46,408 bases of DNA from a virus. The stretch's first letter is position 1. The number at the start of each line of letters is the position of its first letter. The notes beneath the pieces are model-generated. The model had not been told where the DNA came from. It did not search any database and saw only the letters and a program-made list of their open reading frames with translations. Positions 13,654 through 22,574 of this stretch are shown piece after piece. Where the stretch lies: IMG/VR virus record IMGVR_UViG_3300046373_000017, positions 1 to 46,408 of that record. One strand, 5' to 3'. Both the position numbers and the translations under genes were made by a program.

Positions 13654-15096
13654 TTAAATGTTATCTTCCCAACCCATTGCTGCCAATAAGCCGTTACCGC
13701 CTGAAGCCCAATAAATATTTGCAGATTCGATTGTCATCATTCTTGTCATATATGACCAGCCAAAACCCGCATTTGCCGTACCCTGAGTAGTTGAAGCCAT
13801 ACTCATTGGTGGCGGATTGGTAGTTGATGTGTATGCCCCATAAGCATTATTAGGCGCAGCCATAGCTACATTTTGGTTTACTGCATTTAAAAGTACATCA
13901 ATTTGAGAAGCGGTACTGGGAACATAATTACCAATTCCGACAGCTACCCATGTTGGTGTAGAAACGTTACCTGCAGCCCCACTGGCTAAAATCGGAATGT
14001 TTGCAACATTGGAACTGGTTACGACCTTGTATTGAACTTTCCGACCAAATTGAATAAAAGACAATGGATATTTATTACCACTAGCATCAGTACGAATCCA
14101 TCCAACACGCGCTTTATGCGTGTAACCGCTCGGCATAGTTGGAGCTGTTGCTGATAGAGACAGTAAACCTGCGGTAGTTGTGCCATTCCAAATAACCCAA
14201 ACTGAATACCATGTGCTTGCTGCAATCGTTCCATTGTCTAAAGCGTTTGCACCGACCGAAGTTCCTGCGATAGTAAGTGATACGTTACGCAATGTCTGAT
14301 AAGCATTGCTTATATTTTCTACAATAATTTCATCAGCTAAAACTAATACGTTTGCACTTAATCCAGTTGATGAGGCTTGTAGATTTTTGAATGAGCCTTG
14401 AATACCTACAGTATTTAATGTTTGGCTGGTCTGAGAGATTATATTTGTACCCTCACAAAATACTTGCGTAGCTCCAGATACGGCCACTACACCCGTACCG
14501 CTTGCAGTTTTAACCGTAACTGTAAATGCGCCTGTTGTATTATTAATAATTAACCATTGGTCATATAATGTAGGCATGATAATTTGCACATTGCCTGTCA
14601 GTGTACCAGTTAAAAATATAATATTACTTTTGTATTGCGTTGCGGTTAATGTAACATTCGTGTTGGTTAATCCGCTAATTGTAGTAGCGCCATAGCTAGA
14701 TAATGGAATCCATCCTGTAGGCGTTGCTCCATTTGGGTCATTAACATTATTATCAGTAGTATTTAACCATTCAGTTAAACCGTCAGTGCTTAACAATACA
14801 GCTCCAGCAGGATAACCACCAATGGCTATGGAAAAAGTAGAATCATATTTGAATGAACCGCCAGCAGACTGCCATTGTTGCACGGCTGTAATTTGATTCA
14901 AAATACCATTCATATCCAAACCATCAGGAGGAATACCGCCAGAGGCAATTGGCGTTAAATTGAGTGGAGGGAATCCGTCAGTAAATGAAGCCGCGCCAGG
15001 GGTAATGCTAATCTGTGATGGCACTGGGATTGTATTTTTTGAACCGCTACTCGCGAACGGTAACTGTATCTTGCTTGGAATTGAGCTAGCTAGCAT
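13654..15096 (-). CDS. Tail fibre protein (480 aa)
   Basis: Residues 1-60 include the segment GIPPDGLDMNGILNQITAVQQWQSAG, characteristic of N-terminal attachment regions of fibres in contractile and podoviral phages. After that the sequence is a low-charge, Thr/Asn/Gly/Ser-rich chain of beta repeats (for example GLTNTNVTLTATQYKSNI) typical of a trimeric shaft. The last third probably forms the receptor-binding head. It starts inside the end of the DUF2612 baseplate gene (11-base overlap). Its receptor cannot be inferred. Confidence 0.82.
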   Translation of the reverse strand: MLASSIPSKIQLPFASSGSKNTIPVPSQISITPGAASFTDGFPPLNLTPIASGGIPPDGLDMNGILNQITAVQQWQSAGGSFKYDSTFSIAIGGYPAGAVLLSTDGLTEWLNTTDNNVNDPNGATPTGWIPLSSYGATTISGLTNTNVTLTATQYKSNIIFLTGTLTGNVQIIMPTLYDQWLIINNTTGAFTVTVKTASGTGVVAVSGATQVFCEGTNIISQTSQTLNTVGIQGSFKNLQASSTGLSANVLVLADEIIVENISNAYQTLRNVSLTIAGTSVGANALDNGTIAASTWYSVWVIWNGTTTAGLLSLSATAPTMPSGYTHKARVGWIRTDASGNKYPLSFIQFGRKVQYKVVTSSNVANIPILASGAAGNVSTPTWVAVGIGNYVPSTASQIDVLLNAVNQNVAMAAPNNAYGAYTSTTNPPPMSMASTTQGTANAGFGWSYMTRMMTIESANIYWASGGNGLLAAMGWEDNI

Positions 15097-15748
15097 TGGT
15101 TATTCCTTGTGTTCTGTTAAAAAATGCGCCTTGATTAAATGGCTGTCCTAATCCTTGCTTGAATCCAAATGTTTTAGATGGTGCAACTTGCATAATAGAT
15201 ACGCCAACTCCAGCAGGTCTAGCAATAGCGCCTGATTGCGTTAATATGGCTAATTCCACAGGTGTTAGATTGAACTCGAATACATAGCGAATTGACATAC
15301 CGCCAGTATCTTGTACATAAGCCCTTTGCATGGGAAATAGATATAATAATAATCTATTTAATGATGTCACGGTAGCATTTGTAATATTAGACATTGCTTT
15401 AACCATAATCAATGTACGGTATGATTCGGTTGGCAATTCATAAACTTGCGTATTTGCAGCAGCTTGAGAATCTCTAAATGAGGCTTGGTTGAATGGCTGA
15501 CTTGTTAATTCTTGTTTGAAACCAAAATAAGTTGGTGTTTCAGTTATTTTTAAAAACCTAGATACATTAACAATCTTACCCCAAATGTTAAGACCTACAT
15601 CATTAGCAGTTGCTACATTCCAAATCGTATTGTAAAAATTATCAATATCAGTACTTGGGTCTACACATTCATTAAATGCTTCAATAATAGCCATAATAGT
15701 TGGACTATTGGCATATTGAGATAATATCGTGTCTTTCCAGTTTTGCAT
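15086..15748 (-). CDS. Baseplate/tail protein, DUF2612 family (220 aa)
   Basis: The N-terminus MQNWKDTILSQYANSPTI and the segment FYNTIWNVATANDVGLNIWG are hallmarks of DUF2612 proteins, which lie between the J-like protein and fibre in Mu/P2-like baseplates. The protein contains two related segments, FGFKQELTSQPFNQASF and FGFKQGLGQPFNQGAFF, an internal repeat. It probably plays the gpI-like role of joining the fibre to the wedge. Confidence 0.82.
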   Translation of the reverse strand: MQNWKDTILSQYANSPTIMAIIEAFNECVDPSTDIDNFYNTIWNVATANDVGLNIWGKIVNVSRFLKITETPTYFGFKQELTSQPFNQASFRDSQAAANTQVYELPTESYRTLIMVKAMSNITNATVTSLNRLLLYLFPMQRAYVQDTGGMSIRYVFEFNLTPVELAILTQSGAIARPAGVGVSIMQVAPSKTFGFKQGLGQPFNQGAFFNRTQGITNAS

Positions 15749-15755
15749 TATTTAA

Positions 15756-16970
15756 TTATACCAAAGTAACTGATATATTTGTTGCATCTATCGTCGGCAA
15801 TTGGTCAATTCCAAAAGCAATAGAAGTGAACGTTCTCGCGCCTGTTGATGTACCCATTAAGATTGACAATATCTGCACATTGGCATCTGTCGCCGCAACA
15901 CCAGCATAGTAACGACCTGCGTAAGTAGTTGAGCCTATACGCGCCCTTGCTCCACCATCCTCACCATTAAACGCTGCAATGATGGAATTTTTAATCAATG
16001 TAACAATGGTTGAGGGTAGATTTGGATTATTGGTGATTTGCACAGCAAAAAATGCTTGTGTGGCTGTAGGTGTAAGCCATTTAACCGTATACGTTGGCTT
16101 AGGGTCTAAGTAATTTTGGTCAACTACTGAACCAGTAGTATTGCCATTATAATCACAACCACCTGATTTGTTATTCCATATAGCCTGCGCAATATCTGAA
16201 TTCGCTCCACCAGCTACGCTTGCCACAATTGAATGAGGTAACATGCTATAAGATGTTGCGCCATAAGTAATTGAAGTGCCTAATGGATTATCAACCACAA
16301 AAGCGTCAATCACATTAGGTAAATTCAATACAGCGCCATAAATTGATTGAACCGTATTAGCCGCATTAATGGCTACACTAGCACGCCGTCTAAACTCAAA
16401 GTCAGCGCGAGATTCAACATCAACACCAATTGAACCAGCCGCTGGATTGCTTACCGTATCCCAGCCATTGACTTTAATGTAAATGCGATTCAATGCGCCA
16501 ATAGCACATGGGATTGGGCCAGTAGTTAAATTTTGAAATTGAATATCAATGAAACCAGTGGATGGAATTGTTGCTGCACTGGTTGTTTGGTAGATATAGC
16601 CATTCGTATCTTGAGCGCTTGAGCCTTGTGGAATCACCGTACCAACTAAACCAATACAGCGGCCAGTAACAACCGTACCACTAGCCGAGATTCTATCTAA
16701 AAAATAAATACGCCCGATTGCATCTTGCCAGCGACCATCCGAAAAATCAGGATTAACTTGATTAACTATCTCGGCTATCTGATTATTTTTATCGCCGATA
16801 ATAGCCGTTTCAGATTGTGCAATTTGACCTTGTGGCGTTACTAAGTTTGGATTAACACCACCACCAAAAGCTGAATTAATATCAGCTTGAACACCAGCTA
16901 GAATATCCGTCTCTTGTGGCAACACAATGCCTGTCGAGGGGAATGTTATTTTAGGTACGCTAGTTGTCAT
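15756..16970 (-). CDS. Baseplate J-like protein (404 aa)
   Basis: Recognised as a baseplate J/gp47 family wedge protein by length, position between gp25-like and DUF2612 genes, and conserved segments such as DINSAFGGGVNPNLVTPQG near the N-terminus, SRADFEFRRRASVAINA in the middle and GGCDYNGNT later. It forms the wedge periphery that carries the fibres and changes shape on contraction. Confidence 0.9.
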   Translation of the reverse strand: MTTSVPKITFPSTGIVLPQETDILAGVQADINSAFGGGVNPNLVTPQGQIAQSETAIIGDKNNQIAEIVNQVNPDFSDGRWQDAIGRIYFLDRISASGTVVTGRCIGLVGTVIPQGSSAQDTNGYIYQTTSAATIPSTGFIDIQFQNLTTGPIPCAIGALNRIYIKVNGWDTVSNPAAGSIGVDVESRADFEFRRRASVAINAANTVQSIYGAVLNLPNVIDAFVVDNPLGTSITYGATSYSMLPHSIVASVAGGANSDIAQAIWNNKSGGCDYNGNTTGSVVDQNYLDPKPTYTVKWLTPTATQAFFAVQITNNPNLPSTIVTLIKNSIIAAFNGEDGGARARIGSTTYAGRYYAGVAATDANVQILSILMGTSTGARTFTSIAFGIDQLPTIDATNISVTLV

Positions 16971-17321
16971 TTAAAATGTAACTCCATTTGATACCCCATT
17001 AACGTCAATAATCTGGACTTGTCCAGTTAATTTTCTATCTTTAAATTCAGTAAATACCGTATTAGCCTGTGCTACTTCATTAATTTGAAGCGCCGCTTCT
17101 GTTATTTTAGATGCAACAAAAGGTAATGGTGGATATTTTCCTAGGATTTTATCCCAATACGGTAATCCTAGGCTTGTATTATACCAACATTCGCCAGAAA
17201 ATGTGCGTACTGCGCTTGCTACATCTTGAGCGATTGCATAAGGGTTGTCTGCCAAGGCGATATTACCACCAGCATCTAACACCAAATCCCACGAAGTATT
17301 ATCTAAAAGTAATGTTTTCAT
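16971..17321 (-). CDS. gp25/gpW-like baseplate wedge protein (116 aa)
   Basis: Short protein with the W-D-L start (DNTSWDLVLDAGGNIAL) and the central AQDVASAVRTFSGECWYN of gp25-like lysozyme-fold wedge subunits. It links the sheath initiation ring to the J-like protein. It abuts both neighbours (one base at the start; overlap with the spike gene at 17321). Confidence 0.85.
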   Translation of the reverse strand: MKTLLLDNTSWDLVLDAGGNIALADNPYAIAQDVASAVRTFSGECWYNTSLGLPYWDKILGKYPPLPFVASKITEAALQINEVAQANTVFTEFKDRKLTGQVQIIDVNGVSNGVTF

Positions 17322-18016
17322 TATCCACCTTTTACGGTTGTTGTTATTTGTCCAGCGCCCATTGTGGTAGTTGGTGCTCCAGTATTCGCACCGCCATTAC
17401 CGTTGGTGTGTACATGGCTATTAAATAACGCAGTCATAGCAGAAGTAACAAGACCGAGCAAAGTCTGTCCAGAGGCTCCCAAATTGATGCTAGGCGCTGT
17501 TATATTAGCCACATTCGCTGTGATATTTACTGCATTGGGTGAATTAATCGTAATACCAGCATCATTGAATTGAATATACTGTGTCGGCGCGCTGGTTATA
17601 ATAGAACCCATATAAATCGCATCACTCATATCATGCTTACGTTTTGAGCTTGGCGCGCTTGGTTTCTTTGCATCTTTTACGGCTGATATGTCTCTATCAC
17701 AAAACAAAGCAATGCCAATATCACCCACTTGAGGGTCAATAATTATCGCATTAGCGCCGCCCTGTACGCGCATGTAAGGCACATTATATATTGTACCATG
17801 GTCAAATACTTGCCCATTGCCAGCTACTTGGCTGACTAATGGTTGAATATCAACATACCCAATAGGAGAAACTCCACCGCTATTAGTTACTGATTTAATG
17901 ACAACGGGCAATGATGTGCGAACACCAGACAATACATTTCTAACCATATATTGAAGGCGCTCATATTCACCTAAAAATGGTGCATTTCCTAATGTGCTTT
18001 GTAGTTGGTCGGTCAT
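17321..18016 (-). CDS. Baseplate spike/puncturing protein, Gp138-like (231 aa)
   Basis: The N-terminal domain, with LGEYERLQYMVRNVLSGVRT and the OB-fold-like segment GYVDIQPLVSQVAGNGQ, fits the Gp138/gpV-type spike collar. After residue 160 come short beta-helix-like repeats (AGITINSPNAVNITANVANI). The C-terminus has HVHTNGNGGANTGAPTT, a metal-coordinating tip motif common in phage spikes. It pierces the outer membrane on sheath contraction. Confidence 0.88.
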   Translation of the reverse strand: MTDQLQSTLGNAPFLGEYERLQYMVRNVLSGVRTSLPVVIKSVTNSGGVSPIGYVDIQPLVSQVAGNGQVFDHGTIYNVPYMRVQGGANAIIIDPQVGDIGIALFCDRDISAVKDAKKPSAPSSKRKHDMSDAIYMGSIITSAPTQYIQFNDAGITINSPNAVNITANVANITAPSINLGASGQTLLGLVTSAMTALFNSHVHTNGNGGANTGAPTTTMGAGQITTTVKGG

Positions 18017-18892
18017 TTATATCACTGGCTTATATAATAATAATCTTGAAGCATTTAATTCAGTGAACCATTCACCATTATCTTTCAATGTTGAAAGCCT
18101 ATGTGTTGACTTAACTGGATACCATTCACCATTTGCTTTTTCAACAGAAGATGTTAATGATATTTTACGTCCAATCAATGCATTTTTATTAAATAATGTT
18201 TTAATTAATATACCATTTTGCACAAATGCAGGGTAACCTACTAAGCCATTTTCTGGTGAAATAAATACAATATCCTCACCTCTTGAAGCATTGTAAGGCC
18301 ATATTTCAATTGTACCATTTTCAATAGATACTACTGTGCGAGAAACATAAGCAACTGTTTTAATTTGCTCAATGATAGAGCCGCTTAAATACTGATTGTT
18401 TAATATTGTATCAACGCCATGGTTAATAAATTGGTAGCCAATTGCTTTAGCCATTGAAGCTATGATATCTGCAACATAACCAATAGATTGAAAACTATTG
18501 GCTTTTGCTGGGATTATTTGCTCAATGTAACCAGCTTGTGCGGTAACAACAAATCCAACATTGGGAGCGCTTGCGTAGTCTATTGAAGCGACCATAATTG
18601 TGCCATTAAATACTTGGTTAATTCCATCTTCATCATCGCCAGCAAAGACAGTGATTTGATTGTTTCTCGTTATCAATGCCCCAAGATTGACAATTGAAAA
18701 TATATCCATGTCGGATTTTTTCATACCAAAAATACGCATTTGCAACATGGCTAGATTAATGTCCGTGCCTTTGTTTTCAATGATTACCTCACATCGATGA
18801 TTAGCTAAATCAAGTATTTGATTGCCAGAATCATCTATCGAACCTTCATTCAATCTAAATTGCACATTTATTTTGCGCTCAATAAAACTCAT
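18017..18892 (-). CDS. Baseplate hub protein (291 aa)
   Basis: The plan matches hub proteins of the gp27/gp44 type: N-terminal beta domain (RKINVQFRLNEGS ... HRCEVIIENKG), then IFGMKKSDMDIFSIVN and the QITVFAGDDEDG segment. The order chaperone, tape measure, tube-initiator, hub, spike is that of other contractile phages. It caps the tail tube and carries the spike. Confidence 0.82.
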   Translation of the reverse strand: MSFIERKINVQFRLNEGSIDDSGNQILDLANHRCEVIIENKGTDINLAMLQMRIFGMKKSDMDIFSIVNLGALITRNNQITVFAGDDEDGINQVFNGTIMVASIDYASAPNVGFVVTAQAGYIEQIIPAKANSFQSIGYVADIIASMAKAIGYQFINHGVDTILNNQYLSGSIIEQIKTVAYVSRTVVSIENGTIEIWPYNASRGEDIVFISPENGLVGYPAFVQNGILIKTLFNKNALIGRKISLTSSVEKANGEWYPVKSTHRLSTLKDNGEWFTELNASRLLLYKPVI

Positions 18893-19188
18893 ACTTCGGC
18901 AGCATCCAAATAAACAAGAATATATCTATCACCTAGTCCATCATAGGTTGGGTCTTGTAATCCTTGAGTATCAACAAAAACCAAGTCACCAGTAAATTTA
19001 AGGTATGGATAGCGTATCAATTTAATCCTATCACGGCAAATTACACCAGATACTAATTGAACATTATTGCTAGCCACATCAATAAATAAACCAGTTGATT
19101 TTTGATATATTGATATAACACAAGCTTGACCTCCAAGATTTGTACTAAATGTTTGGCTAGGTATATTTTTAATCACTATGTTTTGCAT
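18889..19188 (-). CDS. Small baseplate/tail protein (99 aa)
   Basis: Beta-rich protein (QTFSTNLGGQACVISIYQKS, LFIDVASNNVQLVSGVICRD, and a conserved-looking DGLGDRYILVYL end) of the type found before the hub gene in many contractile-tail clusters. A small tube-baseplate joining role is likely. It overlaps the hub gene by four bases. Confidence 0.7.
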   Translation of the reverse strand: MQNIVIKNIPSQTFSTNLGGQACVISIYQKSTGLFIDVASNNVQLVSGVICRDRIKLIRYPYLKFTGDLVFVDTQGLQDPTYDGLGDRYILVYLDAAEV

Positions 19189-19246
19189 TATTTTACTTTG
19201 GGGGATTTAATATACTTTATGGTTAATCTTAATATACTTTAATTGA

Positions 19247-19897
19247 TTATTGTATCTTAAGCGAATTATTCAATTTATCAAAAGCTGATTGTTGTGATGT
19301 TGTTAATGGTTTGGTTCCGCTATTACCATTACTTACAGCTTTATATCCAGAAGGCTGAGCTGGTGAATATATTACATTGCCAGTTACGCGAATTTCACTA
19401 AATATACATTCAACAGCTAATAGCCGAACACCATTGCTAGATGTTCGTTTGTAATTGTGAGATTCAAGATTAACGCTCGCATAGCTTTTATCTGGTGTAA
19501 TAATCGTATAAAGATTAAGGCTTTTTTGCATGTCCTCAATAGCCTTTATAAAAGCCTCACGCGACATTTGCCCTTGCCCAGTGCATGTCATAATGATACG
19601 AGCATCAAACGGACTGGTGACCTTGTTATAAGATGAGAAAGAGCCATTCTCTACAGGATAATCAGACACCTTATTATCTTTTTTATATTCAAAAGATATT
19701 ACTGAATCGGGCAAAATTACTGGTGCTCCGTTTGCGTCTGTAATTTGCCAATTAGCAGTTGTATCAAATGGGTCTTTAATGCCATATTTTGATAATCCAG
19801 CAAATATTCCAGTTAACACAGCTATGCCATAAGCCGAACGATTAATATTCGGCACGCCTGGAGCTACTGGCACATCTGGAAAGTTAATTAAAGGCAT
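19247..19897 (-). CDS. Tail tube-initiator/baseplate protein (216 aa)
   Basis: Begins MPLINFPDVPVAPGVPNINR and contains SVISFEYKKDN, VSDYPVENGSFSSYNKV and SREAFIKAIEDMQKSLNLYT. These segments define a phage tail family placed between tape measure and hub, probably at the tube-baseplate junction. It follows the tape measure by one base. The exact position in the virion is not known to me. Confidence 0.72.
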   Translation of the reverse strand: MPLINFPDVPVAPGVPNINRSAYGIAVLTGIFAGLSKYGIKDPFDTTANWQITDANGAPVILPDSVISFEYKKDNKVSDYPVENGSFSSYNKVTSPFDARIIMTCTGQGQMSREAFIKAIEDMQKSLNLYTIITPDKSYASVNLESHNYKRTSSNGVRLLAVECIFSEIRVTGNVIYSPAQPSGYKAVSNGNSGTKPLTTSQQSAFDKLNNSLKIQ

Positions 19898-19898
19898 G

Positions 19899-21521
19899 TT
19901 AATTCATCCCTAAAGTTGCGCCATAGATTAAATCATTTTGCTGTAAAGCTGTTCTCATATCCATCATTATACCATTCGCATCAGTTGCTTGAGTTTGAAT
20001 AGTCATAGTTCCTATATTTACTTCTGAATTATTACTAGAAACCTTTGCTGTATTGCCATTAACGCCAGCGCCAGCGAACTTACGCCAATAATTTTGAGTT
20101 TCAGCAGGGGCACCAGATACGCCAGTGCGATTTAAGTTACCTTCGCCAAAATTATAAGCCATAACAGCTTTTTGAATATTGCCTTTATAATATTTAAGTA
20201 GATTGCCTAACTTTTTGCCAGCCGCAGAAGATGATTTAGCAAAGTCAAATGTATCCTCTCGAGACATGCCATATTCTTTGGCTGTTCTTGGCATAAATTG
20301 AAAATCGCCTGTAGCGCCAACACTTGAAACCTTGCTTTTGCTTGTGCCACGCGCTGTTTCATTTGCCCATATTTTATCTAACGTGCCTGGAGGCAAGCCA
20401 TTAGCTTTATCAAGTGCTAACAATTGAGCAGCTTTTGAACCGCTTGCAGCTGCTGTAGCTGGTCTTGCCGAGGCACTTGGTTTTGCTATTGTTGGGTTAA
20501 CAGCTTCTACGGCTTCTTTATACCCACCATAGGCCAGAAATCTTGCTGTTAACTCGCCTATTTTATTGCCTATTTTCGTGCCTGATAAAAGCTTACTACT
20601 CATTTTTTCAATCCAGCCAAATGTATCTGATATGGCTGTTCCTAATGCTTTTACCACTGCAATCAATACTTGAAAAAATCCAACAACATCAGACTTATGT
20701 TCTGTTACCCAATCTGATACACCATCCAAACCCTTGTCAGTTCCAGTAAGTGCTGGTAACAATTCATCAACAATTGCAGTTGCAACATTCGATAGGGATG
20801 TTTTAAAGTTTTCCCATTGCTTTTGAGCCAGTTGCGCTTTAGCGATATTCTCTTCACTTGCGTTTGAGATGTCGGTTAAGTGCCTAATGGTTGATTGCAA
20901 CTCAATATTATTATCACGTAATAGATTGAGCGTGCCAGAATCCAAGCCAAGCAAGCCACCAACGCGCAATTGTTCTTGTCTTGGTAATTTTTTAAGCGTT
21001 TCAGAAAGCTTAAACATTGCACCATTGAAGTCATTTACAAATTCAATCGGCTGTGGGCCACCGATGTTTTGTAGTGATGCAAGCGCAGTCACTACACTAT
21101 TGCTCATGTCACCATATTTAAACGCGGTAATTCCTGCGGATATTCCAGCAAATGAGCTTTTCAACCCTTCTGATGTTCCGCCAACTTGCTTGGCAGCTTC
21201 TGCCCACGCATCAAGAGACTTGGCGGATATTCCAATATCATCCGCAAGCCTGCCGATATTGGCTTGGTCTTTTATGGTCTTATCAAAGAAGCTCGCAAAT
21301 GAACTAGCACCAAGTGCCGCAGCGGCTAATCCGATAATCTCATTCTTAACTTTTGAGTAAGCCATAGCCAACGACTTGGCATGCTCTTGAGCAGCTTTAC
21401 CTGATTTTTGGTTAGCTTTATCGAATTTAGTTAACGCAGTTTCTGCGTCTTTCTGACCCTTTTGATAAGGCTTAGAGTCAATTCCTAGAGTGATTAATAA
21501 ACTGTCAATTACGGTAGCCAT
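19899..21521 (-). CDS. Tape measure protein with lytic transglycosylase domain (540 aa)
   Basis: The N-terminal part is Ala/Lys-rich and helical (DAETALTKFDKANQ ...), followed by hydrophobic segments near 70 and 280. The C-terminal region (about 370-480) is an SLT-type lytic transglycosylase: LPPGTLDKIWANETARGTS with the likely catalytic Glu, ATGDFQFMPRTAKEYG and YKGNIQKAVMAYNFGEGN. It sets tail length and locally opens peptidoglycan during injection. At 540 residues it predicts a rather short tail. It begins four bases after the stop of the frameshifted chaperone frame. Confidence 0.92.
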   Translation of the reverse strand: MATVIDSLLITLGIDSKPYQKGQKDAETALTKFDKANQKSGKAAQEHAKSLAMAYSKVKNEIIGLAAAALGASSFASFFDKTIKDQANIGRLADDIGISAKSLDAWAEAAKQVGGTSEGLKSSFAGISAGITAFKYGDMSNSVVTALASLQNIGGPQPIEFVNDFNGAMFKLSETLKKLPRQEQLRVGGLLGLDSGTLNLLRDNNIELQSTIRHLTDISNASEENIAKAQLAQKQWENFKTSLSNVATAIVDELLPALTGTDKGLDGVSDWVTEHKSDVVGFFQVLIAVVKALGTAISDTFGWIEKMSSKLLSGTKIGNKIGELTARFLAYGGYKEAVEAVNPTIAKPSASARPATAAASGSKAAQLLALDKANGLPPGTLDKIWANETARGTSKSKVSSVGATGDFQFMPRTAKEYGMSREDTFDFAKSSSAAGKKLGNLLKYYKGNIQKAVMAYNFGEGNLNRTGVSGAPAETQNYWRKFAGAGVNGNTAKVSSNNSEVNIGTMTIQTQATDANGIMMDMRTALQQNDLIYGATLGMN

Positions 21522-21524
21522 GGT

Positions 21525-22132
21525 TTAATCTTCACTATTCATTTGATTTTGATTATGTACATCCACGGCGTTTATCTCCAATAAATCCCACAAGTCCTCA
21601 ACGCTGTAAACAGTATCTAACTCATGCAATGTCGCAAGTTTAGATGATATAGCCGTGGCTATGGTTTGAGGTACATTCGCATAGTTAACAATACCACGGA
21701 CTGAGCCGCCAACATGTACACCAAAATCTATTTGTTGACGGCTGTCAAAAAATCCGCATGAATTTTAAATACTTCTTTTCTCAGATTAACAATTGTTGAT
21801 ATTTCTTCAAAGTCATCATCAATCGGAGTACGCTTAATATCCGTATTCATTGGGTTAGGGATAATCTGAACGCAAGACATTATTTCATCTAGTAAAGGTT
21901 CCGCATCATCAAAGTTTAATGTCATAATTGCTTGAATACCAGCCTTAGCAATTGCAGCAAAGCCAGCGCCTTCAATTCCATCAGGTAAATCAATACCTGA
22001 CTTGCCGATAGCTAAAAGTGCGCGAATAGCCCACTTTTCCGCTTGAGTTGCTGACATTTCTTTGATGAAAAAGGTCTTCCCATTGTCCCTATTTTCAGCA
22101 TCTACTGTATAAATTAATGTCTTACGTGCCAT
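21525..22132 (-). CDS. Tail assembly chaperone, frameshifted long form (gpGT-like, 202 aa)
   Basis: Proposed product of a -1 shift from the 21728-22132 frame at the heptamer TTTTTTG (21752-21746 on the minus strand). After the shift, reading continues DSRQQIDFGVHVGGSVRGIV and on to ELDTVYSVEDLWDLLEINAV, stopping at 21525. The extension has no start codon or ribosome binding site of its own and ends four bases before the tape measure, exactly where the T-domain of lambda-type G/GT pairs lies. It would bind tape measure protein during tail assembly. Confidence 0.75.
21728..22132 (-). CDS. Tail assembly chaperone, short form (gpG-like, 134 aa)
   Basis: Lies between tail tube and tape measure, the standard site of the chaperone G gene. 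Sequence is acidic and helical (SATQAEKWAIRALLAIGK, IDLPDGIEGAGFAAIAKAG), ending VFKIHADFLTAVNK. Its start overlaps the tube gene stop (TAATG). It is the zero-frame product; a fraction of ribosomes should shift to the long form. Confidence 0.85.
   Translation of the reverse strand: MARKTLIYTVDAENRDNGKTFFIKEMSATQAEKWAIRALLAIGKSGIDLPDGIEGAGFAAIAKAGIQAIMTLNFDDAEPLLDEIMSCVQIIPNPMNTDIKRTPIDDDFEEISTIVNLRKEVFKIHADFLTAVNK
21746..21752 (-). promoter_or_regulatory. Programmed -1 frameshift site TTTTTTG
   Basis: On the minus strand the zero-frame codons are TTT TTG preceded by a T, so the site reads T TTT TTG and fits the X XXY YYZ rule. Six codons later the zero frame stops, while the -1 frame stays open for 73 residues. 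Lambda-like chaperone genes use the same strategy. Confidence 0.75.
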
Positions 22133-22563
22133 TAGTATGACTCTCCAGTGATTGATTCAAATGTGATCACAAATGACACTGGCTGTAAAATTTTCTTTAC
22201 ATCAGGCATTGCGCGTACAGTTGTTAGAATACCTTTATTTAAAGTGTATTTTTTACGAATACCAGGCAACGTAATTGCAGCATTAGCAATATATACCTCA
22301 CGCGCTGCGCGTTGCGCCGTTTGCCAATCATCGAATAACTTTAATGATGGTGAATCAGCTTGAATTGTCACGGTAAATTTAACTGGATTGAAGATAAACC
22401 CAGCAGACATTACACCATCCACACCCATTACAACTTCGGCTTGATCTACTGCCTCAATTGAGAATGCATCATCCGCGGCGTAACCTTGTACAGATTGCGC
22501 GACTGGATAAAGGTTTAAAATTGCTATTGCTAGTGTTGAGTTAGCGCTCGTTAATGTTGCCAT
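22132..22563 (-). CDS. Tail tube protein, DUF3277-like (143 aa)
   Basis: Directly follows the sheath gene. The sequence (DDAFSIEAVDQAEVVMGVDG, GFIFNPVKFTVTIQADSPSL, DWQTAQRAAREVY) is typical of DUF3277 tube proteins of contractile phages. It polymerises inside the sheath to form the DNA conduit. Confidence 0.88.
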   Translation of the reverse strand: MATLTSANSTLAIAILNLYPVAQSVQGYAADDAFSIEAVDQAEVVMGVDGVMSAGFIFNPVKFTVTIQADSPSLKLFDDWQTAQRAAREVYIANAAITLPGIRKKYTLNKGILTTVRAMPDVKKILQPVSFVITFESITGESY

Positions 22564-22574
22564 TTTGTTATCCC

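Noticed and set aside
13654-15096. Diversity-generating retroelement acting on the tail fibre
   Set aside because: No reverse transcriptase frame and no template/variable repeat pair were seen in the window.
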